From Theocolax elegans (lineage: Eukaryota > Arthropoda > Insecta > Hymenoptera > Cerocephalidae), in contig CM047426.1 of NCBI GenBank assembly GCA_026168455.1, forward strand, positions 37,945,175 through 38,009,174: 64,000 nucleotides of DNA, written 5' to 3'. Shown here piece by piece: positions 43,792-55,763 of this stretch (position 1 is the stretch's first letter; every line of letters begins with the position of its first letter). The notes below the pieces were generated by a model. The model searched no databases. It worked only from the letters and a program-made list of their open reading frames with translations, and was not told the origin of the DNA. A program made the translations under genes and the position numbers.

Positions 43792-44943
43792 TACTTCTCC
43801 CAAAATCGGACGAACCCAACTCATCGAGCACTCGATTGACGTGGGATCAGCTCGCCCGATAAAGCAGATGTATTACCCGGTGTCGAAGAAGATCCAGGAG
43901 GAGATGCACCGCCAAGATCGAGATATGCTAGATTTAGAGATCATAGAACCCTCGGACAGCGGTTGGTCATGCCCCGTGGTGATGGTATGCAAGAAGAACG
44001 GATCACGTCGGTTTGGCATTGACTTTAGGAAAGCCAATGTGCTAACGAAACCAGACGCTTATCCCCTCCCGTTCATGCAGGATATCTTGCGCAAACTGAA
44101 GAGATGTCGGTACATTAATACTCTGGACATGAACTCAGTGTATCATCAAATACCTCTCCAGAAGGAATCGCGTCCTTGTACGGCTTTCACAGTCCCGGGG
44201 ATGGGACTGTATCAGTTTAAGCGGATGCCATACGGACTGGCATACGCCGGCGCGACCTTCCAACGCATGATTGACCAAGTTGTTGGTTCTGATCTCGAGC
44301 CTAATGCCTTTTCTTACATCGATGACATTATTATAGTCACCGAGACATTTGAAGGGCACAAGAAGTATCTCGAGATGGTGCTGAAAAGTCTGACGAAGCT
44401 AACTTGACAGTAAATAAAGACAAGTGTGTCTTTTGTCAAGATGAAGTGAGATATCTTGGCGTGCTGGTCAACAGGGATGTAATTCGTCCCGACCCAGCCA
44501 AGACAGAGCCTATAAGGGTTTATCCGGTTCCCAAGAACCTCAAACAGCTTCGACGATTCCTCGGCATGGCGTCGTGGTATCGGCGTTTTATCCCGGATTA
44601 CGCCACGATTGCCGAACCGCTTACCCGTCTCACGAAGAAGAACCACGGGTACGAATGGTTAGATGAACAGGAACAAGCCTTCCAGCAGCTGAAGGCCCTG
44701 ATCATGACTGCTCCAGTTCTTCAACGTCCCAGTGCAGACGGACTGTTTAGCCTGCACACGGACGCGAGCGATACCGACATAGGAGCTGTGCTCGTCCAAG
44801 AGAGGAAAGGGTCATTGAGTTTGCCAGTTGCATTCTCACAGCACCCGAGAAGAATTATAGCGTTACGGAGAGGGAATGCTTGGCCGTGGTCTGGGCTATT
44901 AATAAGTTCAGACCTTACATCGAAGGGTACCACTTCAAAGTGA
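43703..44943 (+). pseudogene. Reverse transcriptase of the second gypsy element
   Basis: 43703-44407: SARPIKQMYYPVSKKIQ, SGWSCPVVMVCKKNGSRRF, IDFRKANVLTKPDAYPLP, RYINTLDMNSVYHQIPL and the catalytic YIDDII. A frameshift near 44400 leads into 44404-44943: VNKDKCVFCQDEVRYLGV, RFLGMASWYRRFIPDYA and the RNase H start (LHTDASDTDIGAVLVQ). Typical Ty3/gypsy order. Confidence 0.85.
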
Positions 44944-45345
44944 TAACGGATCATAGTAGTCTTTGCTGGTTGTGTAATATGAGAAATCCAACCAGCCGAC
45001 TAGCGAGATGGGCTCTAGAGCTTCAAGCGCATGACTTTGTCGTCGAGCACAGAAAAGGAGCTCTGCATCACGTTCCCGATGCCCTATCTCGCATGTATGA
45101 AGACGACGAGCCTACAGTAGCAGCAATGTCGGGGGCTCAAACTACTGAAGATCCTCGGTACCTAGACTGGATCCAGAACGTTTCCGACAGACCTCGTGAT
45201 TTCCCCGACTGGAAAATAGTTGGAGGAAATCTATACATCTATCGCCCCGACAAGGAGTTAAAGGAAGTGATGGATGACGAGCAAGCATGGAAGCTGTTCG
45301 TACCCGTAGAGAATCGTCACTCTATTCTGAGAGAGTGTCACGACG
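44880..45345 (+). pseudogene. RNase H and integrase zinc-region start, second gypsy element
   Basis: Frame reads AVVWAINKFRPYIEGYHF, VITDHSSLCWL, HHVPDALSRMYED, then a linker and SILRECHD, where it is cut by the insertion at 45346. The zinc region resumes at 47906 with PSAGHLGREKTFARMAQNYY. Confidence 0.82.
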
Positions 45346-47900
45346 CACAGTGGTTTCAAATGCGAAAAAAATGGGCAAAATTCACGACCCGGTATGCATT
45401 TTATCGTACGGATTTTTTTTTGTGCGAAAAAGTATCTTTTACTACATAGAATACGAAACCGTGCAGGCGAAATCGCCAAAAATAAAAGTTCTAAAACCCG
45501 CTGGAAGCGAAACTCGAATAAACGAGTTTTTGAGTGTTATTTCTTATATAACTTCATTTTTTCGTGTTTAAAAGCACCTTGAAGCCATGCTTTTGATTAG
45601 TATTATTGTTAGTAAACGTAGGGTAAGATGTCCCGCTATAAAAATAGTGTAAATAATAATTTTGGACTATCAAAATCATTTTTTCTTATGGAAATGTGGA
45701 AAATCCCTATTTTCATGCGTTAAAGCACACTGCTTAATACCTATATCGTGTGCGTACGAGCATTTACGCACGTGTATTTATGACTCTGTTTGTTTACGCG
45801 TGTATGTATGTGTACGTATGTGTGTGTCAGTATGTATGCGTGTTATTTTTGTGTTTCATTATTCGCTTGTATGTCAAAATCCTCGAAAGCTAGCGATTTT
45901 TGATGGATTAATTAACAAGAATTAATTATCTAAGCCTGTACATTTATTGCATCCTACAGATACTTTTTTTTACACCTTTAGGATTATATTTGTGTATTTA
46001 TAGCTAATGCACATATTTAATTTTCATTAATTTCATGTCTAATTGTAGAAATGCCCAAAATCCGGTGTATCTTGGAGGTTCAATTAACAATAATTAACCA
46101 ACTAACCCTGCATATTTCTTGCAACTTATGAGTACTTTTTTGTTAGATCCTTGGGAGTATTTAGAACGCCTTTAGATTTCATTACTTCCACAGTTATATA
46201 TGAAAATTCGCGAAATCCAGGGGTTTTTGAAGATTTAATTAACAATAATGACTTACTACTGACAGATACTTTTTCTGACACTTTTAGTAGTATATTTACA
46301 GATTTACAACTAGGTTCACTTTTAGATTTTATTAGATTCACATTTAATTGCGACATTTCCCGAAAATCGGAGGTTTATGGATGGCTTTATTAGCAATAAA
46401 TAATTAACTAAGCTTGTACATTTTTCTAACTTACAGATACTTTTTTTTAACACCTTTAGGAGTATATTTATAGATTTATAGCAAATGTACATATGGGTGT
46501 GTCTCAAAAATTTTTAGATTTTGAATTTAAAAAAAAATTTTTTTTTTTTTTCACACGTTTTAGACTTTGTTTTTCTTGTATAAATATACATTATAATCAG
46601 CAATTAACTTGTGTGATTTGTTTTTTTAACGCGCTACAAAATAAGGATATTTCCCATAAGAAATATATACAAAAAAAAACTACATACAAGGGGGTCAAAT
46701 CGGATGAAGTTGAAGATATGAAGACGATTAAAACACTACAATTTAAATATTAGACACGCTAGCGAGTTAGCATCTGACTTCGTGATTTAGTATATTATTT
46801 TTTAATGATCACACGATCAACCAGCACAATTACATATATTTTAACACTGTGCCGCTAAAAAATGTCATTAAAAATATAAATTCACGCGTCAAAGTATTAT
46901 ATTTCAATGATCATAACTTATTTAGTTTTAATGACACAGTGATCTAAAACTTCTAGATGTGTTTATTAATTAAAAAAGAACAGTTATGCATTATTGCACT
47001 TATGATATTTTGACGCTGAATGTACAGAAAGTCAAAAAGTCTAATTATAGGTTTTTTAAAAGATTGAGCATCGCTAATTTAAATGTGTGGCATTTTGTTT
47101 CTATAGATGGTATACTCTTGAATCTGGATTTGTTAAGCAATATTATTGTAGTTTTAAAACATGTGTCAATCTCGATTGATTAAATTAAATGCTGAAAAAG
47201 TTACAGCACAATGAAATTAATAAAAATTAAATATGTGCATTAGCTATAAATACACAAATATAATCCTAAAGGTGTAAAAAAAAGTATCTGTAGGATGCAA
47301 TAAATGTACAGGCTTAGGTAATTAATTATTGTTAATTAATCCTTCAAAAATCGCTAGCTTTCGAGGATTTTGACATACAAGCGAATAATGAAACACAAAA
47401 ATAACACGCATACATACTCACACACATACGTACACACACATACACGCGTAAACAAACAGAGTCATAAATACACGTGCGTAAATGCTCGTACACACACGAT
47501 ATAGGTATTAAGCAGTGTGCTTTAACGCATGAAAATAGGGATTTTCCACATTTCCATAAGAAAAAATGATTTTGATAGTCCAAAATTATTATTTACACTA
47601 TTTTTATAGCGGGACACCTTACCCTACGTTTACTAACAATAATACTAATCAAAAGCATGGCTTCAAGGTGCTTTTAAACACGAAAAAATAAAGTTATATA
47701 AGAAATAACACTCAAAAACTCGTTTATTCGAGTTTCGCTTCCAGCGGGTTTTAGTACCTTTATTTTTGGCGATTTCGCCTGCATGGTTTCGTATTCTATG
47801 TAGTAAAAGATACTTTTTCGCACAGAAAAAAAATCCGTACGATAAAATGCATGCCGGGTCGATAATTTTGCACATTTTTTTCGCATTTGGAGCCACTGTG
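45346..47900. mobile_element. Transib-like snap-back element with RSS-like ends and 5-bp CGACG duplication
   Basis: Both ends read CACAGTG, a 12-base spacer (GTTTCAAATGCG or GCTCCAAATGCG), then AAAAAAATG. CGACG lies on both sides (45341-45345 and 47901-47905); one copy restores ECHDDPSAGHLG of the host integrase in frame. CACWRTG ends and a CGNCG-type 5-bp target are the Transib pattern, the DNA transposons related to RAG1. Arms of about 670 bp are inverted. The core (45950-46520) has about four diverged ~150-bp direct repeats (GATACTTTTTTT..CACCTTTAGG..). No transposase frame. Confidence 0.75.
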
Positions 47901-47902
47901 CG

Positions 47903-48872
47903 ACGACCCCTCAGCTGGCCATCTCGGAAGAGAAAAGACATTCGCCCGCATGGCCCAAAACTATTATTGGCCACGGGTCTACGCAGAAGTTGCAGATTAC
48001 GTCAAGCGATGTCAAGTGTGCCAGCAATGTAAGGTCGAGCAACGTGCTCCCTCAGGGTAATGGGTCACCGTCAATCGGATAGACTATGGCAGGTGGTATC
48101 AGGAGATATCACTGGCCCGCTTCCACGCTTTAGCCGAGGATACGAATACATCCTAGTATTCCAGGATTTATTCACGCGCTGGATTGAAGCAATCCCGATA
48201 CGAAAAGCTAACGCAAAGACGATAGTCCGAGAGCTTCACGAACGAGTGATTAACCGGTTCGGCACCCCGGAAGTATTTCATTCGGACAACGGGACCGAGT
48301 TTAAAAATAAACTTGTAGACGAATACCTCGAAACTAAGGGAGTGTATCATTCGACGACACCCCCTTATCACGCACAGGCCAATCCTGTCGAGAGGGCCAA
48401 TCGGACCCCTAAGACAATGGTGGCGTCGTATATCCAGGATAAGCACAGCGACTGGGACGACAAGCTGCCAGAGTTAGTCTTTGCACTAAACACAGCGGTG
48501 CAAAGCTCTACTGGATGGAGCCCGGCTATGCTGAACTGTGGTCGCCTACCCGAGGCGCCTAGTACAGCTCGTCGAGAGCAAGACCGGCTTGCCCAGCAAC
48601 AGTGTGAGTTCCGTCGACTGCAGGTATGGAACGACAAAATCAGACAGTTGCCAAGACTGCACGAGAACGCAAATCGTCAGTCGGCTGCCAGTAAGGCCCG
48701 GCAAGCCGAAATCTTCAACTCACGACGAAGGCCAGCGGAATTCGAGGTACGAGATCTGGTGTGGAAACGCAACCGGATCCTCTCGTCCAGTGCACAAGGT
48801 ATCTCGGCTAAGCTTGCTCCGAAATACACAGGGCCATATCCGATCATCACTAGGAAAGGTATGAATACATAG
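47903..48872 (+). pseudogene. Integrase of the second gypsy element
   Basis: 47906-48050 gives the zinc region (AGHLGREKTFARMAQNYYW.., VKRCQVCQQCK). 48060-48872 gives the catalytic core: VVSGDITGPLPRF (first Asp), EVFHSDNGTEFKN (second Asp) and AQANPVERANRTPK (Glu), then the C-terminal SH3-like part (RRRPAEFEVRDLVWKRNRI, KLAPKYTGPYPII). Stop TAG at 48870 stands where the copy at 62010 has TAT. An in-frame TAA-free path from 48015 to 48060 is lost by a stop at 48058. Confidence 0.84.
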
Positions 48873-49497
48873 GTCATACAAGATGATCTAGGGGACCAAG
48901 AGGTATCTCATATAGAGCATCTGAAGAGATACGTACCCGAAAATGATGCTGACTCAACTGATGATGATCAACGTGAGCAACCTCAACCGCCGAGGGATCA
49001 ACAGGTGAAGTGCGACTCGCCTGTAGCGAGCGAATGCTCCCCTGCGAGGGAGAATAATGCGAGCGAGTCCCCTGGCGAGGGAACTCGATGTAATCCGCGC
49101 AAGACGTCGCGTACGTCTTTAGATAAGTCCCGCGTTCCCAGACGACAACGTGGTCGTCCCCGAAAAACCACCGCGACCGTAAAGCGCCGATCACCAGTAG
49201 ATCAGTCTGCCGATGCAGATTCTGAACCAGTTCCCCCGAGACGAGGACGAGCAGTGGCCGAAGGCTGAGGCGGCCTTCAAAGAGGCTGCCTTTGAATACA
49301 GGTTAACCTGTAGCCCCAGCTTTCATCAAGCGGAACGGGAGGTTCTGACGAACCTAGTTGTCCGCTCTGCCGCTGCAACGAGATCAATCGTCTGAAACAG
49401 TTTCCTCGCATCCTGATATACCTGAACAAGAGCAACTCGGTAACCCTCTTTCCCGTTCCTTGAGGAACAGAGTCCACATACAGAGTATGCGGAATCT
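48873..49497 (+). pseudogene. Pol C-terminal tail and 3' non-coding part, second gypsy element
   Basis: Reads VIQDDLGDQEVSHIEHLK, RYVPENDADSTDDD, then a basic tail with an AT-hook-like RRQRGRPRKTTATVK, stop at 49268. The same part recurs at 62000-62460 with an extra 15 residues. The AT-hook-like GRPRK may help DNA binding by the integrase tail (inference). Confidence 0.65.
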
Positions 49498-49537
49498 GGA
49501 AGGGGGGTATAACGGTAAGCGAGTTACCGATCAGGAT
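49498..49537 (+). repeat. Polypurine tract and truncated 3' LTR
   Basis: GGAAGGGGGG, then the first 30 or so bases of the LTR ending GATCAGG; the equivalent junction is intact at 62688-62730. Confidence 0.75.
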
Positions 49538-49917
49538 AACACAACAATTACTGTACAAATATTGCATAGGACTATTTACTAATATCTTCATTTTATTGAT
49601 TAGTAAATTTTTAATTTAATTTATGTTAAACTTCTATGTACAAGTATTTAACATTTACTTTACTATACTTTACTTTATTAGACCAACATAATTTACAAAA
49701 CATTACAAAAATGCAGTAAAACCCTATAATATTAATTTAATGATAAATTTTAAATTAAAAAGAGATAAGATTAATTTATATGTACATAGGGTGGCATAAA
49801 ACTTAATTCTATAGTTTAAAAACTAAAATAAAACTAAATAAAACTTAAAACTATAATTGTAATGTATAAAGCCCTACACTGGGCCAGTATTACCTGTATA
49901 CTGGACAGGGATTGACC
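49538..49917. other. AT-rich stretch without recognisable feature
   Basis: Low-complexity A/T sequence; no gene, repeat end or continuation of the BEN/TNP2 right terminus could be found here. Confidence 0.4.
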
Positions 49918-50472
49918 TTATACCCAATATCTTATTAACATTGATCTAGCTGTTGTAAAACTTTTAGTGGACGCATACATATTTCTAGCAAAAGCAATAT
50001 ATTCTATACTGTTTAATCTAGCAGGACATGTTAACCCTACTGCACAAGTAACTCTAAAGTGAGAAAACATTTCTTTATGCTGCTTAGAAGAGTCACATTT
50101 GCATGTAGATGTAAAAACAATATCATCAACTACAACAATGTCTTTATAAACTGGTTGCCGTTTTAGTAGATACACAGAATCAGTAAAAATTTGTTTACCT
50201 CTAATACCTTTGTCAAAATACAAAATAGCTTAATTATTTCCTATGTAATTTAGGTCACCATACGACATTCTAAATTCATTATGTTGAGGTATCTTATTCT
50301 CTTTTATACGTGGAGGAATCATTTTCTTACCATTTTGAAACACCATATCATCTATTTTGCTAAATATGTTTTCAATAGGTTCATCATATTTATCATTAGA
50401 ATTATCAGCATTGTGTATTATTGATTCTTTTACAAAATTTATTTGCCAAAATTTAGAAAAACAATTATTCAT
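49918..50472 (-). pseudogene. Unknown protein fragment (KIDDMVF / TARSMLIRYW family)
   Basis: Minus-strand reading NNCFSKFWQINFVKESII, FSKIDDMVFQNGKKMIPPR, PQHNEFRMSYGDLNYIGNN, one stop at 50230, then ILYFDKGIRGKQIFTDS, VVVDDIVFTSTCKCDSS, VTCAVGLTCPARLNSIEY, STKSFTTARSMLIRYW. Amino acid composition and a conserved cysteine set (CKC, TC..GLTC) look like true protein. I do not recognise the family; a transposon accessory protein is a reasonable guess because the 5' half is repeated in inverted orientation at 51252-51487 around a palindromic element. Confidence 0.5.
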
Positions 50473-50483
50473 AATATAATTAT

Positions 50484-51240
50484 CGGTCCTTCCGAGCTAA
50501 ATGCTTTATTTTTGTAATAAAGCAGGCCCATTATACCCTTTGTCCACTATGGTTGGTGGAATTTCCCAGAGTAACGGTCTTTTTCAAAAATTAAAACAAA
50601 AATTAAAGGCGTTTCGTCCTCGATCCCCAGTTTGGACTCCTCAGTAAGGAACTGGAGATCATACCTTAGACGCCTGTCGCAAGATGAACTGCGACGCCAA
50701 CAAGATGTTATGCGGCTGTATATGTAGAGGAAGACGACCATCTCTTCAACGAGTATAGTCGTTTCCATCTAGCGGTGGGAGAGACCACCAGCCAGAGTGC
50801 GACGTATTAGACCGAGTCTAATACAAGCATTTAGTTCGGAAGAACCGATAATTATATTATAAATTATCACCGAACGTTAAATTTATTTTGTTTTCATAAA
50901 CCTGCGACTCGGTCTAATACGTTGCACTCTGGCTGGTGGTCTCTTCCACCGCTAGATGGAAACGACTATACTCGTTGGAGAGATGGTCGTCTTCCTCTTT
51001 ATATACAGCCGCATAGCATCTTGTTGGCGTCGCAGTTCATCTTGCGACAGGCGTCTAAGGCATGATCTCCAGTTCCTTACTGAGGAGTCCAAACTGGGGA
51101 TCGAGGACGAAACGCCTTTAATTTTTGTTTTAATTTTTTAAAAAGGCCGTTACTCTGGGAAATTTCACCAACCATAGTGGACAAAGGGTATAATGGGCCT
51201 GCTTTATTCCAAAAATAAAGCATTTAGCTCGGAAGGACCG
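50484..51240. mobile_element. 757-bp palindromic element with CGGTCCTTCCGAGC ends
   Basis: The ends CGGTCCTTCCGAGCTAAATG and inverse; the arms are inverted copies about 370 bp long, meeting near 50850. A 61-73 codon frame (METTILV..EESKLGIEDET) is present in both arms. The inverted similarity continues into the flanking unknown-protein sequence. Confidence 0.7.
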
Positions 51241-51251
51241 ATAAATATATT

Positions 51252-51487
51252 ATGAATAATTGTTTTTCTAAATTTTGGCAAATAAATTTTGTAAAAGAAT
51301 CAATAATACACAATGCTGATAATTCTAATGATAAATATGATGAATCTATTGAAAACATATTTAGCAAAATAGATGATATGGTGTTTCAAAATGGTAAGAA
51401 AATGATTCCTCCACGTATAAAAGAGAATAAGATACCTCAACATAATGAATTTAGAATGTCGTATGGTGACCTAAATTATGTTAGTTG
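51252..51487 (+). pseudogene. Inverted copy of the unknown protein's N-terminal part
   Basis: Encodes the same NNCFSKFWQINFVKESII to RMSYGDLNY stretch as 50472-50240, with one residue change (DESIEN for DEPIEN). It then diverges directly after DLNY, where a GTTAGTTG sequence could be an intron donor or the edge of the inverted duplication. Confidence 0.55.
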
Positions 51488-51539
51488 TATTCTTATAGTC
51501 CCCTTCAAGCTTATACATTTTTACTAATGTTTCCCCAAT

Positions 51540-52365
51540 TCAGTTACAATAAATATGTATTCGTTTGTATTCACGTTAATCATTTTGTTCGCATTATAAT
51601 TGGAGATACGTCTATGAGAACGATTACCATTTGTTAAACAAAAACACTTGAAGCAAATATATATGTTCTAATATCCAAAAGTAACTGTTTTCTTACTACA
51701 GGGTTCTGCAGGACTTCCAATGCAGGATTTGAAATTTTTCAAATTACACATTATAAAACTATTAATAAAATAAATAAAATATTGATGAAAATATTAATAA
51801 AACTATTAATAGCAGCAGCACCCAACATTAGTAATGCTGGATTTCCAATACTAGCCCCAATAGACAGAGTTGCACAGACAAAACTTCGTTAAAATTAAGC
51901 TTTAAAATGTACGTTGTTTTATATTTTGATGTAAAACTGTTTTTATAAATACATTTCATATCAAATTTAATTTATGTTTGTTTTATTGAGAGTATCCATT
52001 ATTTTTTTCACTTATTTTTGTTATTTTTCAAACTGTTAGTCTCATTTTTATAAACGATGGAGCTACATTTCCTGAATTTCTTTAAATATTTAACTAAAAT
52101 ATAAATAAAACTTGTACTATTTTACTGTAAAACATTTTTGATGTTATAAAATACTTTATTGGAAAGTTGCACAAAAATAATATAAGTATTTGCTATTATA
52201 TTTACTTAAAATATTATTTCAACAAAATAAAAGCACATTTATAGCAATACTTGCTATTTAAAAAGTAATAATTTTATGCAACAATTGACTTTAATTTTAT
52301 ATAAATTTGCTGTCACTATTTTTATGTAAATGATTTGAAGCAAATTTATAATATAAGGACTTACA
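51540..52365. other. AT-rich stretch without recognisable feature
   Basis: No supported gene or repeat; long A/T runs. Confidence 0.35.
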
Positions 52366-52766
52366 TTGACGCAAATTTTGGATGAGCAGATACAAATTGT
52401 TTTTTGGAAAGTTGCTGTCAATTTGCAATCATATGTCTATTGGGGAGTAAACACGAAAAGTGGCATACACGTGAAAAAATCAGCAATAGAAGATGCTTAC
52501 AGCAAAATTGAGCCTTCAATATTTTATATCGGTTTATGTTGTGCTACGTGGGGCATAAAGTACTTGTACAAAGATGTGTAGAAGAAGCTCGTCAGGTTTT
52601 AAAGAAAACTATAGCAGACAAAGTAAATGTTGAACGCCTTACTCGTAAGAAGACAAAAGCCATCAAGCATCATGTTATTCATTACTTAGATTATTTTAAG
52701 TTCCCTGAAAAATTGTACACTATGCATGTTAGTAAAATAAACAATTATGCACATCGTGCAATATGA
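52366..52766 (+). pseudogene. Unidentified coding-like fragment
   Basis: Two overlapping frames read TQILDEQIQIVFWKVAVN, HVKKSAIEDAYSKIEPSI, then (shifted by one near 52545) VLVQRCVEEARQVLKKTI, DKVNVERLTRKKTKAIKH, VIHYLDYFKFPEKLY. Composition looks protein-like, with one frameshift. Not recognised; no neighbouring exon found. Confidence 0.35.
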
Positions 52767-52769
52767 ATT

Positions 52770-53565
52770 GCATGAGCGCACATGAAAATAAGTGAAGAAG
52801 TGCCAGAACTTAATGGATTGATGGAACTGCAATATACTGAATAGATTCAGTAAATGATGTCAAGGTGTAGCATATTATGCGTACCAAAGTTTACATAATA
52901 TTTACATAATATATACGCTTGTAGTTGTATTAATTGATTTAATATTTGTAATTAAACCTAAAACATTCATGTTTACGTTACTTATATTTAAATATTAAAT
53001 GCAGTAAACTGTTAAAAAAGCAACACAATAAGTTTAAATAATTTGTATTAGACTGTTATTACCTGACTCTTTAAGTCGGTTTCAGCGGGTTTGTTTGCAA
53101 AACAATACATTTTTGTTTTTGCGGAAGACCCGTATACGGCTCCTGAGCCTTTCGGTTAACTTCTACCTACCTTACGTTACTATTAAGGGTAGAGTATGAT
53201 ATACAATATAAAAAAAATCAATTTTTTTTAATTTTAGAAACAAGTTCTAAATGTTACGTAGAATATGGGTAAATAACGTTTAATATTATAAAAAGCTTAT
53301 TAGCTTACATAATTTCAGCATTAAATAATCTTCAGTTAATGCAATAAAAGTCATGTATTTTTATCTTTAAACAAATATTTAGTCGATACTTTATACGTTA
53401 TAGGTTAAGATAAATTTTGTATAAGTTGTGATGTGGGGATATCACTTGGTGTAACCTGAAAAGTAAAAAGATATATTATATTATATATTATTATTTAATT
53501 AATAATAGGAGTGATTAATATTTTACAACTATACTCATCTGTGTTGATCCGGGTAAAGATATATA
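52770..53565. other. AT-rich stretch without recognisable feature
   Basis: Nothing recognised except a GC-richer island near 53060-53170 of unknown nature. Confidence 0.35.
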
Positions 53566-53579
53566 CAGGGTGATCCAGA

Positions 53580-53614
<35 letters not shown>

Positions 53615-53651
53615 ATATATATATATATATACCTATATATATATATATATA

Positions 53652-53700
53652 CTAGGGGGGCTTCGCCCCCCTGCGCGCTTCGCGCGCCAACCCCCTATTT
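53652..53700 (-). mobile_element. Helitron-type 3' terminus (two hairpins plus CTAG)
   Basis: On the minus strand: GGCGCGCGAAGCGCGC (stem with GAAG loop), then GGGGGGCGAAGCCCCCC, then CTAG followed by T. A GC-rich hairpin just before CTRR and insertion next to T is the Helitron 3' signature. Two consecutive hairpins are unusual. The 5' TC end was not located; the body probably extends to higher coordinates. Confidence 0.6.
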
Positions 53701-53994
53701 TTAATTTCGAAAAAGGTTTTTCGTAATTAATTTATTTAAAATAATGTTTTAAATTGTATTTTTTTTCACTACCATGGACACCTTAAAAATTAAACAGATT
53801 CACACAACACCTTGGAAGTATTGCTATAGTTATTATAATTTATAAATAAATGTTTACTAAAATTTAGTGTAATGAAATCAGAATAAAAATAATAAAAAAA
53901 ATAAAGACATATTAAATGTTAACTGTAAATTTTAAACTATATGAATTCTTATAAAGCTTAAATTTATATTTTAATAATTATAAAAGTTAATGAA

Positions 53995-54740
53995 AAATTA
54001 ACTTACCGAAAATAGTAAAGTACATATACTTACTAAATTGTAGTATTTTAGTTAACAACTTATTAAAATTTTGGATTATTTTAAACCGTTATAAATAGAA
54101 ATTCACCTTCTAAAATTAATTTATTTAATGACGAACGATCATCGCCAAAAGTTCTATGTCATTAATATTTTGTACTTTAATAGTAATAAAACTTTCTTCT
54201 TAATTAAATTAATTTTTGTATTAATTTTAAAGAATTATTTATAAAATTTTAGCGCTATATAAATAAAAACCTGTTTCTTCCATTTCTCCCGTGATTCGTA
54301 ATTTGCACTCTCTTTCAAAATTTGCGTTTTAATCCATAATTATATCCAATTTATTTTTACTATGCAGAGCCCAAATATTTATTTTGATTATTATAAACAA
54401 ATTCATTTCTTAAATATCCTTCTATTTCTAATAAATACATACTTGTTTATTTAAAATATTGTGTTATATAAATATAAATTATCTACACACTTATATATCC
54501 ATACAATTTTGAAATATTAATTTAAAAAATATTTAAATTAAATGCTTCTAAATTAATAGTTTTTGAAAATCTATTCAAATGTAATTCGTATTTTATATTG
54601 CCACTGTTAAAATTTGAATTTTCTTTTGCCTATACTGTTTATAATAGAATTATCTTAAAAATGCAATAATTAATATATTTAATTTTTAACCCATTGTATA
54701 TATCATATGGATATTTGGAAAAGTGTATGTTATACTTGAT
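53995..54740. repeat. AT-rich direct repeat, copy A
   Basis: AACTTACCGAAAATAGTAAA onward through AATTTGCACTCTCTTTCAAA to GGAAAAGTGTATGTTATACT recurs with about 85-90% visual similarity at 55764-56500; a short third piece (AATTATCTTAAAAATGCAAT onward) lies at 56918-57002. Confidence 0.65.
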
Positions 54741-55032
54741 TAATATTTATTTAATCTTCAAACAATTTTGCATCTGTATTTAAAGCATTACATTGCATTT
54801 TAGATCCGTTATTATTATTGGGTATACGTTTAAAAATTTTATGAGTTTTATCAAGAATGAGTAGACAAATACACATTCTTTCAAGTTATGTTCACAACTT
54901 TTTTTTGCGCACGGAAAAAATACGTATATTATGTATTCTTGAAAAAACAATTTTAAAATATATATATTATATAAATATTACGCCGCACGCACACACACCC
55001 ACATACATACATACATATATATACATATATAT

Positions 55033-55747
55033 GGTCTATTTCACGTCAAGTGGTACGATGCTAATTATGTGTAGAATTTATCCTTCTGGGTTAGAATTTC
55101 TAATCTTAAGGTCAATGTTACATGAACTACATGTCAATATTCAACTTAAAAAAGTGTAAGTTCGCCGCAATTGATTTTTTTATCCAAAAGTCTAAAAGAA
55201 AGCTTGAAGCAATACCTTTCAAATAGTCTGTAGCTTTTTATGGCCTTCAATTCTGTAAAAAGTTATGATAATTAAAAGAAAGACAAAAAATTCACAAAAA
55301 TTAACATGGTATTTCCCATTTAAATTTTTAAAAAAATTTGGTGTTTGTGTGTTCAAAAAATGTGATCTTTTGAGCGGTGTTAGATCAAAATCGATTGTGG
55401 CGTGGTCGCCTTTTTTTGATATTCAATATTTCCCGGCGTTCTATCTCTTCGAGATTTTAAAATTAGGAATTGTAACCCAAGTAGATAAGTTCTAAAGATT
55501 ATTTTGAACAAAAGTTGTTTATAATGTATTTTTAAAAAAATCAATAGATTTTGAGATAAATAGCTTTGAAAATAATAATTTCTCTAAAAAATTGTAAAAT
55601 TTCCATTTTTCATGGTGGAATAACTCTTAGGCAAATTATTTTTAACACCTCAAATTTTTTTTCTATCTTCTGGAAGATATTTCCAGTCTGTTCACAAAAT
55701 TTGGAGTGATTTCAAAATTTCATCGTACCACTGATGTGAAATAGCCC
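55033..55747. mobile_element. 715-bp MITE with GGTCTATTTCAC ends
   Basis: The ends GGTCTATTTCACGTCAAGTG and GTGAAATAGCCC (inverted, with GGTACGATG/CATCGTACC inside) are flanked by ATATAT. The internal part (TTCTGGGTTAGAATTTCTAA) recurs at 56732. Confidence 0.55.
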
Positions 55748-55763
55748 ATATATATGGTAATGA

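Larger units (their letters stand above)
39137..49537 (+). mobile_element. Second gypsy-type LTR retrotransposon, 3' LTR truncated
   Basis: 5' LTR 39137-40278 (TATAACGGTAAGC..CCGTTACA), PBS at 40281, gag-like frames, protease, RT, RNase H and integrase in order, a purine tract GGAAGGGGGG at 49498-49507, then only the first ~30 bases of the 3' LTR (TATAACGGTAAGCGAGTTAC..GATCAGG) before unrelated sequence. A Transib-like insertion (45346-47900) splits the region upstream of integrase. Many frameshifts; dead. A 3'-end fragment of the same family lies at 61617-63212. Confidence 0.85.

Noticed and set aside
45346..47900. hAT assignment from the CAGTGG end
   Set aside because: No 8-bp duplication is present; shifting the end by two bases gives CACAGTG and an exact 5-bp CGACG duplication that restores the host frame.
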